From CAZTPH01 sp031552655 (lineage in GTDB: Bacteria; Pseudomonadota; Gammaproteobacteria; UBA9339): 32,786 nt of DNA. The DNA lies in NCBI GenBank assembly GCA_031552655.1, contig JAVBML010000060.1:1-32786 (forward strand). The letters run 5' to 3'. The notes below the pieces were generated by a model. That model made no database searches. It saw only the letters and a program-made list of their open reading frames with translations, and was not told the DNA's origin. The position numbers were made by a program, and so were the translations under genes. Below, in pieces: positions 24,783 to 32,640 of this stretch (the first letter of the stretch is position 1; each line of letters opens with the position of its first letter).

Positions 24783-25379
24783 GTGGGGAATTCTAAGGTT
24801 ATTAAAATTTTGGCATTGCTTTTTTCAACTATTTTATTAGTTGGCATTGCCCACGGTGCTACCATAAATTTTGAAACCATGCTTAGTGCTTTAAAGAGCA
24901 ATGCCGAACCAATTATGCGCTTTGTTGTTGCCACTGCCTATGTGATAGGATTTTGGTTCATTGCAGCGGCAATTATGGAATTGAAAAAAACGGGACAATC
25001 AATGACCATGCAATCCCAGGTAGGTATTAGTGGACCACTGGTTAAATTTGTTATGGGAATATTACTAATCTATTTGCCTAGTACCATAGATATTGGCATT
25101 GCTACGTTTTGGGGAGAGTCCGGTGGTATCATGTCCTACGTGGCCGATACTGCTGATGTATTTGCACCGGTGAAGGAGGGAGCCATAGCGGTGGTAAAAG
25201 TGGTTGGATATATATCCCTGGTTAAGGGGTTAGTAATTCTTAGTAAAAGTGCAGAACAGGGAACTCAGCAAGGTACTTTTAGTAAAGGATTTACTCATGT
25301 TATTGGTGGTATCCTTGCTATTAATGTGGTGGGAACTATTAGAGTTATAACTAGCACTTTAGGAATAGATGTTTTTTAG
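24783..25379 (+). CDS. dotE: Dot/Icm inner-membrane protein DotE/IcmC
   Basis: Small polytopic inner-membrane protein of the Dot/Icm machine. I chose GTG 24783 because GAGGGAG (24768-24774) lies 8 bases upstream and the resulting N-terminus is a clean signal-anchor (KVIKILALLFSTILLVGIAHGA). GTG 24726 and ATG 24756 are in frame but add a non-hydrophobic leader. The 198 residues match Legionella DotE (194). Several further hydrophobic stretches are seen (VVATAYVIGFWFIAAAIM, FVMGILLIYLPSTIDIGIATF, GAIAVVKVVGYISLVKGLVIL). The pair dotE-dotP is related and probably arose by duplication: both have MGILLIYLP/VALIFLPS-type and YxxGF motifs. Confidence 0.88.
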   Translation: MGNSKVIKILALLFSTILLVGIAHGATINFETMLSALKSNAEPIMRFVVATAYVIGFWFIAAAIMELKKTGQSMTMQSQVGISGPLVKFVMGILLIYLPSTIDIGIATFWGESGGIMSYVADTADVFAPVKEGAIAVVKVVGYISLVKGLVILSKSAEQGTQQGTFSKGFTHVIGGILAINVVGTIRVITSTLGIDVF

Positions 25380-25420
25380 TTTTTGTTTAGTTAGTGATGT
25401 TAATTTTAGGATTACTGGGA

Positions 25421-25426
25421 TATAAT
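25421..25426 (+). promoter_or_regulatory. Possible internal -10 box before dotP
   Basis: A perfect TATAAT lies 43 bases before the dotP start in the only gap over 70 bases inside the block; no good -35 is visible. It could boost dotP-dotN-dotO. The ribosome site AAGGAG just before dotP is strong. Confidence 0.3.
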
Positions 25427-25468
25427 ATTATTGTAAAGTTTATGAATTATACTTAAGGAGATAGTACT

Positions 25469-25858
25469 ATGGATTATAAAAGATATGCTAGATTGTCATT
25501 GGTGGGTATTTTAGTGCTAGGTGTAGGAAGTGCCTTTGCAGCAGATGGAGGTATATCAGGCATTGTAGATAATGTTACGGGTACTTTTAGTAGCTTAGCT
25601 CAATTGCTGCTAGGTGGTGCCTATTTGGCAGGATTTGCCCTAGCCATTGCTGCCATATTTAAGTTTAAGCAACATAAAGATAATCCCCAGCAAGTTCCCA
25701 TGGGAACTCCCATTACCCTGCTGCTAGTTGGTGTGGCGCTGATATTCTTACCAAGCATTATTAAGCCAGCCGGTGAAAGTATATTTGGTGGCGATGTAAA
25801 ATCTGGTGGAATATCGGGATCTGGTTTTGAGTCAAGTGTTGGTAGCAGTGGAGGCTAA
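25469..25858 (+). CDS. dotP: Dot/Icm inner-membrane protein DotP/IcmD
   Basis: The 129 residues match Legionella IcmD (132). A signal-like N-terminus (LSLVGILVLGVGSAFAA) is followed by GGISGIVDNVTGTFSSLAQLLLGGAYLAGFALAIAAIFKFKQHKDNPQQVPMGTPITLLLVGVALIFLPS, which is the conserved core with two hydrophobic segments, and a Gly/Ser-rich tail. AAGGAG lies about 8 bases before the ATG. It follows dotE and precedes dotN as in Legionella and Coxiella. Its molecular role in the machine is not well defined. Confidence 0.93.
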   Translation: MDYKRYARLSLVGILVLGVGSAFAADGGISGIVDNVTGTFSSLAQLLLGGAYLAGFALAIAAIFKFKQHKDNPQQVPMGTPITLLLVGVALIFLPSIIKPAGESIFGGDVKSGGISGSGFESSVGSSGG

Positions 25859-25881
25859 GCATCATAGTTAGGATATGAAGT

Positions 25882-26502
25882 ATGAATGGATTATATCATA
25901 TAAAGTTAACCGCCATTCCAGATGGATGGCGGTTATTCTCAATTAGAAAGTCCGATGGCGGATTTGCATCCTTTCGACAGCAAATTTTGAGGCGCGATGA
26001 CTATAGCTGTAGATACTGTGGATTCCGCGCTGAAGAACATCAAGAAATTGTAAACCTTGATCACAATTATTATAACAATAAATTAGATAATTTGGTTACT
26101 GCATGTTGTTTCTGTGCTCAGTGTTCTTTTCTGGATAGCGTGGGCAAAGAGAATAATAGTGGCGGGGTATTAATCTATCTGCCGGAGATATCCCAGCGAG
26201 ATTTAAATGCTTTTTGCCATGTCCTATTTAGTGCTAGATTTAATAATTCAAGCTATGCCGTCGATGCTAGGGATATTTACTATGCTTTAAAAGAGAGAAT
26301 GAATATCCTAGAGCAACAATTTGGCAAAAACATGAGTAATGCCATGCTTTTTGGTCGCACCCTATTAAATGCTTCCCAGGATGATAGAACTAAAATTGAA
26401 CGGGATATAATGCCATCCATTAGATTGTTGCCTGTTTTTGGTAGGTTTATTAAGGTGTTGGAAGATTGGTCCCAGGCCATGGTAAAAGAATTATCCCCAT
26501 AA
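25882..26502 (+). CDS. dotN: Dot/Icm coupling-complex protein DotN/IcmJ (zinc-binding)
   Basis: Soluble zinc protein that binds the C-terminal tail of DotL in the coupling complex. The 206 residues match Legionella IcmJ (208). It has an HNH-like zinc module: CRYC (C43, C46), NLDHNYYNNKLDNLVTAC, and C75-C76-C78-C81 (ACCFCAQC). Nuclease activity is not expected in this family. Other family segments are KLTAIPDGWRLFSIRKSD at the N-terminus and DRTKIERDIMPSIRLLP near the end. It is 24 bases upstream of dotO and in the same order as other Dot/Icm loci. Confidence 0.94.
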   Translation: MNGLYHIKLTAIPDGWRLFSIRKSDGGFASFRQQILRRDDYSCRYCGFRAEEHQEIVNLDHNYYNNKLDNLVTACCFCAQCSFLDSVGKENNSGGVLIYLPEISQRDLNAFCHVLFSARFNNSSYAVDARDIYYALKERMNILEQQFGKNMSNAMLFGRTLLNASQDDRTKIERDIMPSIRLLPVFGRFIKVLEDWSQAMVKELSP

Positions 26503-26526
26503 TTTAAAAAAGGAGTTGGATTTTTT

Positions 26527-29500
26527 ATGGCAAAAATTATCAATGCAATGATTGATACGGTGGATACTTTTATTGCTTGGATAAGCAGTTCCACTAAACA
26601 GACTACGGAATCTTACTGTGATTTACAAACTGCCGATAGTCCAACCGTCTTGGTTAGCAACGACGGCTCTCTGGTGTCCGTGCTAAGGGTAAATGGGGTC
26701 AAAGCTTTGATTGGCAGTGAGGAATTTGATCGCATCCATGGAGGACTATTGCAAAGCTTACAAACCACCATGGCTCGCTCTGGTCACTCTATGCAAATAT
26801 ATTTTTCCTATAATCGCGATGAGATAGGAAAGGAGATTGCCCATATTTTTGAGCCGGCCCAGGAAACGGCCCAGGCTCTATCCCTAAGTCTAGACGATTT
26901 ATTTGCCGAGCGCATATCATATTTGGCGAAATATTGTGCCCACGAAGAAGTGTATGCCGTTCTTTGGACGAAACCTACGGCTTTAACAGCGGAGCAGAGT
27001 AAGCGTGCCATTAAGGAAAAAACTAAGCTAATTAAGGAAAAAAACATTCCTCCTTTTACTGGCACTCAGAATATCATGGCAGCTATTCCTGATCTCAGGG
27101 ATGTACATGATTCCTTTGTGCGTTCTCTCATGAATGATATGAATGGCTTAGGGATTATAGTACGTCTATTGGAGGTTCATGAAGCTGTCTATGAGATAAG
27201 AAAGAGCATGGATCCTGATTTTACAGATCGTGCCTGGCAACCATCTTTACCGGGTGATAAAATAACCATCAAGGAACCGAAAAAAGAAACGGGTAATATT
27301 TCCGATATTCTATGGCCATCGTTGGCACGTCAGATTATACCACGGGACGCTATGAATATAGATTTACGTACTACAAGAATAGGAGATCGTATCTATTCCT
27401 GTGTCTTCATTGATCTTTTTCCCAAGGATTTACAGCGGTTTTCTGATCTCCTAATGCGCATCATTCCCATGCAGATTCCCTGGAGAATATCGTTTTTAGT
27501 TGATGGTAATGGGTTGGAATCGCTTAAACTTAAATCATCCCTAACTTCCATTCTGAGTTGGACTTCGGCACAAAATCGCCTAATTAATGATGCCATAAAT
27601 TTATTAAAATATATAAATTTGCATTCCGATGATGCCGTGGTGAAGTTACGCGTTGCTTTGGCTACCTGGGCATCGGAGGGGGATCTACGTTTGCTAAGAA
27701 CCAGAGCTTCGCAGTTAGCAAAAGCCGTAGAAGGTTGGGGTTCCTGTGATGTTTCCGAGGTGTCCGGTGATGCTTTCGCTGGCGCCATTTCCACTGCCCT
27801 GGGAGTTACCAATGCGAGCATAGCTACGGCATCGGTGGCACCCCTTTCCGATGTGCTGTATATGCTACCATTTTTTCGACCATCCTCTCCCTGGACCCAG
27901 GGAGCAATATTATTTCGTTCCCCCGATGGTAAACCATGGCCCTATCAACCTGGTTCCAGTGAGCAGACTACGTGGATTGATTTGGTGTACGCTAGACCTG
28001 GTTCGGGAAAGTCAGTGCTGTCAAATGCCATTAATTTAGCACTTTGTCTAGCTGGCGGCATACAGAGGTTACCGAGAATTTCTATTATCGATATTGGGCC
28101 ATCGAGTAGTGGACTAATATCTTTGATTAGGGAAGCTTTACCTTATGAAAAACGCCATTTAGCTACCTACCATCGCATGAGGATGACGGCGGATTTTTCC
28201 ATTAATCCCTTTGATACCCAACTTGGTTGTCGCTATCCTACACCCCAGGAAAGAAGTTTTTTAGTGAATTTTATTACGCTGCTAGTTACTCCCATAGGTT
28301 CGGATAAACCCTATGATGGCATAACTGACATGGTAGGTTTGGTGGTTGATGAATTATATAAGAGAACCGCCGATGATGGTAACCCTGACGTGTATACTGC
28401 GGGAGTGGAAGATATTATCGATGGTATTTTAGCTGAAATCGGTTTTATTCGGGATACTCGCACTACCTGGTGGGAGGTGACCGACGCATTATTTTTAGCT
28501 GGTTTTATACACGAAGCAATGCTAGCCCAGCGCCATGCTTTACCGCTTTTGGCAGAAGCTGCGGCTATCTGTCGTACTCCGGCCGTTGAGGATTTGTATG
28601 GTAAAATCACTGCTCCCACGGGAGAATCTTTAATTAATGCATTTTCTAGGATGATTTCAGCGGCCGTAAGGGAATATCCCATTTTATCTCAGCCCAGTAA
28701 ATTTGATCTTGGGGAAGCACGCATCGTTTCCCTTGATTTGGATGAAGTAGCAAAAAGTGGAGGAGATGCTGCCAATCGTCAAACGGCAGTAATGTATATG
28801 TTAGCTAGGTATATCTTAGCACGTAACTTTTATCTTACGGAAGAAAATGTGGCGGATATGCCTAACTCCTATAGAACTTATCATGAAAGACGTATCATGG
28901 AAATACGTGAAGATCCCAAGCGTCTTGTGTTTGATGAGTTTCACCGCACTGCGAAAACAACGGCAGTGCGGGAACAAGTTATTGTTGATATGCGTGAAGG
29001 AAGAAAATGGAAGGTTCAGGTAGCATTACTATCTCAATCCATGGAAGATTTTGATCCCGTAATGATAGAATTCGCTACTTCCATATTTATTATGGATGCT
29101 GGTCCCGAGCAAGCGGTGAGAAAAACTTCGGAAATTTTTGGTTTATCCCAGACAGCGCAGAACGCATTGCGCGGTAGGGTACATGGACCCAAGGAGGGAG
29201 GTGCTACATTTTTAGCACAGTTTGCCACTAAAAGTGGCAATAATACCCAGTTGCTAACATCAACTTTGGGGCCCATAGAGCTATGGGCATTTAATACCAC
29301 CGCCGAGGATGCCAATGTGCGCAATAGGCTATATGTGAAAATGGGACCCAAGGAGGCGCGCAGAGTACTAGCCAATGTTTTTCCTGGTGGAACCGTAACT
29401 AAATACCTAGAAAATAAGCTGACTACGCTGAAAGAGAAGGGAGGTTTTATCGATGATGATATTAAGGGCGGAGTTATTGATGAATTGATCAATATTCTAC

Positions 29501-29544
29501 TGAGGGAATATGCCAAAGATCCTAATTTTAAAAAAAGTCCCTAA
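26527..29544 (+). CDS. dotO: Dot/Icm ATPase DotO/IcmB (VirB4-like)
   Basis: Cytoplasmic VirB4-type ATPase at the base of the Dot/Icm channel. The 1005 residues match Legionella DotO (1009). The N-terminal half contains SPTVLVSNDGSLVSVLRVNG and other non-catalytic segments. The ATPase half has Walker A ARPGSGKSVLSNAI (near residue 490), NPFDTQLGCRYPTPQE, and Walker B KRLVFDEFHRT (near residue 800) followed by VALLSQSMEDFDP. The C-terminus ends in a Lys-rich tail. AAAGGAG lies about 10 bases before the ATG. It is the last recognisable Dot/Icm gene here; icmF, icmH and dotA-dotD are not in the window. Confidence 0.96.
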   Translation: MAKIINAMIDTVDTFIAWISSSTKQTTESYCDLQTADSPTVLVSNDGSLVSVLRVNGVKALIGSEEFDRIHGGLLQSLQTTMARSGHSMQIYFSYNRDEIGKEIAHIFEPAQETAQALSLSLDDLFAERISYLAKYCAHEEVYAVLWTKPTALTAEQSKRAIKEKTKLIKEKNIPPFTGTQNIMAAIPDLRDVHDSFVRSLMNDMNGLGIIVRLLEVHEAVYEIRKSMDPDFTDRAWQPSLPGDKITIKEPKKETGNISDILWPSLARQIIPRDAMNIDLRTTRIGDRIYSCVFIDLFPKDLQRFSDLLMRIIPMQIPWRISFLVDGNGLESLKLKSSLTSILSWTSAQNRLINDAINLLKYINLHSDDAVVKLRVALATWASEGDLRLLRTRASQLAKAVEGWGSCDVSEVSGDAFAGAISTALGVTNASIATASVAPLSDVLYMLPFFRPSSPWTQGAILFRSPDGKPWPYQPGSSEQTTWIDLVYARPGSGKSVLSNAINLALCLAGGIQRLPRISIIDIGPSSSGLISLIREALPYEKRHLATYHRMRMTADFSINPFDTQLGCRYPTPQERSFLVNFITLLVTPIGSDKPYDGITDMVGLVVDELYKRTADDGNPDVYTAGVEDIIDGILAEIGFIRDTRTTWWEVTDALFLAGFIHEAMLAQRHALPLLAEAAAICRTPAVEDLYGKITAPTGESLINAFSRMISAAVREYPILSQPSKFDLGEARIVSLDLDEVAKSGGDAANRQTAVMYMLARYILARNFYLTEENVADMPNSYRTYHERRIMEIREDPKRLVFDEFHRTAKTTAVREQVIVDMREGRKWKVQVALLSQSMEDFDPVMIEFATSIFIMDAGPEQAVRKTSEIFGLSQTAQNALRGRVHGPKEGGATFLAQFATKSGNNTQLLTSTLGPIELWAFNTTAEDANVRNRLYVKMGPKEARRVLANVFPGGTVTKYLENKLTTLKEKGGFIDDDIKGGVIDELINILLREYAKDPNFKKSP

Positions 29545-29579
29545 AAATTAATTAGCTAAATAACGGTGAGTATAGTTTT

Positions 29580-29744
29580 ATGGGTACTGAAAATAAAAAT
29601 AAAAGATATATGGAATTTCTAAAATTAATGATGGATGGAAATGCTTTAGAAGAGTTCATAGCAAATGATTCCAGAGAAGAAAAGGAGTTGGTCGTTGAGG
29701 ATGAAACTGAGTTACCACCAAGTCATTCCCCTACTAATCGATGA
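29580..29744 (+). CDS. Small acidic protein of unknown function (54 aa)
   Basis: I do not recognise this gene. A 54-codon frame starts at ATG 29580 with a GGTGAG-like site 9-14 bases upstream and ends 60 bases before rpoS. The product starts MGTENKNKRYMEFLKLMMDG, then a Glu-rich stretch (NDSREEKELVVEDETELPP) and a polar tail (SHSPTNR). It has no signal peptide, membrane segment or Cys. It fills the gap between dotO and rpoS on the same strand. It could be a small Dot/Icm-associated protein, a regulator or a chance ORF. The Glu-rich C-terminus resembles effector E-block signals only in composition. Confidence 0.45.
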   Translation: MGTENKNKRYMEFLKLMMDGNALEEFIANDSREEKELVVEDETELPPSHSPTNR

Positions 29745-29804
29745 ATAATATATTTATTTAAAATTTACAACATGGGAAAGTTTTTAGCTAAGGAGGAAAG
29801 AAAA

Positions 29805-30704
29805 ATGGATTTTAATTCCCAGGAATTTTTAGAGCCTCGCTTGCAGAAAAGCAATGATTTTTCCTTGTCTAAGAATACAGTTGGAACATTGCAAAGCTAT
29901 CTAAGGGAAATTGGCTTCACATCATTGCTAAGTGCCGAGGAGGAGGTGGAGTTAGCCAGAAAGATAAAACTTGGAGATGATAAAGCGCGCTGTAAAATGA
30001 TAGAAAGTAGTTTGAGATTGGTGGTAAAAATAGCCAAAAAATATTTGAAATATAATGTGGAGCTTCTTGATCTCATTGAAGAAGGCAATTTAGGTTTAAT
30101 GAAAGCGGTGGAAAAATTTGATCCTGAGCTGGGCTTTAGATTTTCTACCTATGCCACTTGGTGGATACGCCAATGCATAGAAAGATTTATTATGAATAAT
30201 AGCCGCTTAGTACGTTTACCGGTACACATGGCGCAAAATTTACAGAGATATAGGAAAAGCGCCGCAGAGTTAACTAAAAAATTGAGCCGTACTCCGAGCA
30301 CCAAGGAGATAGCTGACTATGTTAAAAAACCAGTGGAAGAGATTGATGATCTAAGAAGCCTCGATGGCGATATTATCTCCATGGACGCCAGTTCATCGGA
30401 AAGTAATGGTAATAGCTTTGGTGATAGCATAGTGGATAATAATAATATTGATCCAGAGCGTGCATTACATCACGAAGCCATAGAAAAAATTGTCGATGGC
30501 TGGCTTAGTAAATTGGAACCATTGCAATGTGAAGTTATTGCCCGAAGATTTGGATTGCGAGATTATGCTAATTCTACCCTTGAAGTTATTAGTCAGGAGT
30601 TGGCAATTAGTCGTGAAAAGGTGCGCCAAGTGCAGAATGCAGGATTGCGTAAATTACGTTCCATAATGGCTGAGCAGGGAGTTTTGCAAGATATTTTTGA
30701 ATAG
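29805..30704 (+). CDS. rpoS: RNA polymerase sigma factor RpoS
   Basis: General stress and stationary-phase sigma factor. I place the start at ATG 29805, where AGGAGG lies 8 bases upstream; an upstream ATG at 29772 would put that site inside the gene. The 299-residue product has region 1.2 (SYLREIGFTSLLSAEEEVELARKI), region 2 (LLDLIEEGNLGLMKAVEKFDPELGFRFSTYATWWIRQCIERFI), region 3, and region 4.2 (ISREKVRQVQNAGLRKLR). It lacks the long N-terminal and non-conserved regions of RpoD, and is longer than RpoH or FliA types. RpoS is the closest fit (E. coli 330). It follows the Dot/Icm block on the same strand, with a 54-codon ORF in between. Confidence 0.9.
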   Translation: MDFNSQEFLEPRLQKSNDFSLSKNTVGTLQSYLREIGFTSLLSAEEEVELARKIKLGDDKARCKMIESSLRLVVKIAKKYLKYNVELLDLIEEGNLGLMKAVEKFDPELGFRFSTYATWWIRQCIERFIMNNSRLVRLPVHMAQNLQRYRKSAAELTKKLSRTPSTKEIADYVKKPVEEIDDLRSLDGDIISMDASSSESNGNSFGDSIVDNNNIDPERALHHEAIEKIVDGWLSKLEPLQCEVIARRFGLRDYANSTLEVISQELAISREKVRQVQNAGLRKLRSIMAEQGVLQDIFE

Positions 30705-30842
30705 GGTATGATCCTTGGAAGTAAATATCTAGTTTTTTCCGATGAAAGATTAGCTGGAGATATGGGGTGGTATTGTGATATCTCTAGCATAGACAGTACT
30801 TTTTCATCGTAACTAATTTTTTAAGACTCTAAGAGGTTTTTT
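30705..30842 (+). promoter_or_regulatory. Structured leader between rpoS and purA
   Basis: The 138 bases between rpoS and purA contain nested inverted repeats. The outer arms CGATGAAA (30740-30747) and TTTCATCG (30802-30809) enclose an 11-pair stem, GCTGGAGATAT (30753-30763) with ATATCTCTAGC (30778-30788), which has one G-U pair. A T-run follows at 30818-30823. The same stretch also reads as a 34-codon ORF (30708-30812, MILGSKYLVF...) starting 3 bases after the rpoS stop. It could be an attenuator or regulatory leader for purA, or the end of the rpoS transcript. No known riboswitch consensus is seen. Confidence 0.45.
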
Positions 30843-32138
30843 ATGGCTAAGAACGTTGTAGTTTTGGGTACCCAATGGGGTGACGAAGGGAAGGGAAAGA
30901 TTGTTGATTTGCTTACGGAGCATACTGATGCAGTGGTTCGTTTTCAAGGGGGGCACAATGCTGGTCACACCGTGGTTGTCAATGGAAAAAAGACGATTTT
31001 ACATTTACTTCCCTCGGGAATTTTGCATGATAATGTAGTTAACTACATTGGTAATGGTGTGGTTTTAGCTCCTCGGGCTTTGGCAGAAGAATTTGCAATG
31101 CTACGGAAGCAAGAAATTAGCAATCTCCAAGGTAGATTGTATATTAGTGACTCCTGTGCATTGCTGATGCCCTACCATGCGCTGCTGGATAAGGCTAGGG
31201 AACAGCGCGCTGGAGTTGAGCGCATTGGTACTACGGGGCGTGGCATTGGCCCTGCCTATGTGGACAAAGTGGCGCGCATAGGTTTAAGAGCTAAAGATCT
31301 CTTGGATCAGAAAAATTTTATTGAAAAATTTAGCAGTATATTCGATTACCATGATTTTATTTTAAAAAATTACTATGGAGTTGAAAAGCTTGATTTACAT
31401 GAAATGTTAAGTGAAGTAATGGAAGCAGCTGGAGAAATTATTCCTCTCATAGCGGACGTGGCGGTGAAATTATTTAGGCATCGTGAAAATGGTGATCGTC
31501 TTCTATTTGAAGGGGCCCAGGGAACATTTTTAGATATAGATCATGGTAGCTATCCCTTTGTCACTTCGTCGAATACCACGGCGGGAGCTGCCGCCGTGGG
31601 TTCAGGTTTTGGTCCTCTCTATCTAGATTATGTATTGGGTGTTACCAAGGCCTATACCACTAGGGTTGGTTTCGGGCCATTTCCAACGGAATTAAAGGAT
31701 GAAATAGGTGCAAGATTATCACAGCGCGGCGATGAATTTGGTGCGACCACTGGAAGAGCAAGGCGCTGTGGTTGGTTGGATATAGCCTTACTGCGTCGCT
31801 CTGTGCTGTTAAACAGCATTACATCTCTGGCCATTACTAAACTGGATGTATTGGATGGGATGGAAAAGATTAAAATTTGTACCGGCTATGAATTAGATGG
31901 AGAAAAAATTAGCATATTCCCTACCAATTTGGATAATTTTAATAGATGCGAACCGGTGTACGAAGAGCTGCTGGGATGGAGTGAATCTACCAGGGGAATA
32001 AGATCCTTTGATCGATTGCCTCTAGCTGCAAAAAACTATTTAAAGCGCATCGAGGAGCTTTTGGAGATTAAAATTACCTTAGTTACTACGGGCCAAGAGC
32101 GCCATGATGTAATTATGCTAGATAATCCTTTTGCCTAA
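30843..32138 (+). CDS. purA: Adenylosuccinate synthetase
   Basis: Makes adenylosuccinate from IMP, aspartate and GTP, the first committed step to AMP. The 431 residues match the family (E. coli 432). Visible motifs are GTQWGDEGKGKIVD (P-loop type, with the catalytic Asp), GGHNAGHTVV with the catalytic His, TTGRGIGPAYVDK, FEGAQGTFLDIDHG, YPFVTSSNT, KAYTTRVGFGPFPTE, GATTGRARRCGWLD and TKLDVLDG. AAGAGG lies about 8 bases before the ATG. It follows a structured 138-base leader after rpoS. With AMP nucleosidase and PgeF at the other end of the window, it shows that purine interconversion is retained. Confidence 0.97.
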   Translation: MAKNVVVLGTQWGDEGKGKIVDLLTEHTDAVVRFQGGHNAGHTVVVNGKKTILHLLPSGILHDNVVNYIGNGVVLAPRALAEEFAMLRKQEISNLQGRLYISDSCALLMPYHALLDKAREQRAGVERIGTTGRGIGPAYVDKVARIGLRAKDLLDQKNFIEKFSSIFDYHDFILKNYYGVEKLDLHEMLSEVMEAAGEIIPLIADVAVKLFRHRENGDRLLFEGAQGTFLDIDHGSYPFVTSSNTTAGAAAVGSGFGPLYLDYVLGVTKAYTTRVGFGPFPTELKDEIGARLSQRGDEFGATTGRARRCGWLDIALLRRSVLLNSITSLAITKLDVLDGMEKIKICTGYELDGEKISIFPTNLDNFNRCEPVYEELLGWSESTRGIRSFDRLPLAAKNYLKRIEELLEIKITLVTTGQERHDVIMLDNPFA

Positions 32139-32150
32139 ATGAAAAACAAA

Positions 32151-32234
32151 TGCCGAGGAGAGGACTTGAACCTCCATAAGGTTACCCTTACAAACACCTG
32201 AAGCTTGCGTGTCTACCAATTTCACCACCTCGGC
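32151..32234 (-). tRNA. tRNA-Leu (anticodon CAG)
   Basis: Class II tRNA on the minus strand: acceptor GCCGAGG/CCTCGGC, D arm, anticodon stem CAAGC/GTTTG with loop TTCAGGT (anticodon CAG), a long variable arm (AAGGGTAACCTT) and T arm GAGGTTCAAGTCCTC. The discriminator is A. CCA is not encoded (next bases are TTT), unlike the two other tRNAs here. It converges with purA, 12 bases away. Confidence 0.95.
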
Positions 32235-32235
32235 A

Positions 32236-32502
32236 AATTCCTCTTTAAAGCCTTAATTTCTAGCTTAACATAATTATTTTTTTCGTAAAGATTTATTCCA
32301 GCAGGAATTATTTTAGAGGTATAAAGCTTATATTTTCATGGCTCCTTAGTGAGAAATTGCTGTAATATAATTTAGATAATTTTGCAGTAGCGGAAAACAA
32401 AAGCATACATTTTCGTTTGAAATCAAAAGTGTAATTATTGATATATTGGTTTAATTTATGCCATATAACATATTGTTTTTAAAAATATTTTTGTTAATTA
32501 GC
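32236..32502. other. AT-rich intergenic stretch, no gene recognised
   Basis: No ORF with a family match and no clear RNA fold is seen. It must contain the promoter of tRNA-Leu on the minus strand, but no good box pair could be fixed. A 5-pair hairpin, ATTCC/GGAAT at 32295-32308, has no T-run suited to a terminator. Confidence 0.5.
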
Positions 32503-32532
32503 TTGACTAATTAAGGGTTCGAAAGGTACAAT
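32503..32532 (+). promoter_or_regulatory. Sigma70-type promoter of a structured RNA
   Basis: TTGACT (32503-32508) and TACAAT (32527-32532) are separated by 18 bases. The hexamers are identical to those of the tRNA-Ile promoter. Transcription would begin near 32539, about 100 bases ahead of the GC-richer, structured region that runs to the window end. Confidence 0.6.
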
Positions 32533-32640
32533 ATTAATATTATTGGGCAAATTTAGATGTGAATATTGCCTTAGCCTACGTGACTCATTGTTAAAGTATT
32601 GCATAATATTAGGAGTTATAGCTATTTTATAAAATTGTGA

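Noticed and set aside
30708..30812. 34-codon ORF as a separate gene
   Set aside because: Weak ribosome site, overlaps strong inverted repeats, no recognisable product; mentioned only within the purA leader.
32503..32532. CTAATTAAGGGTTCGAAAGG as a divergent tmRNA 5' half
   Set aside because: It resembles GGATTCGACGGG partly, but the same bases form a promoter with hexamers identical to those of the tRNA-Ile promoter, the 5' bases lack the GGGG start, and no tag frame follows. Kept only as an alternative.
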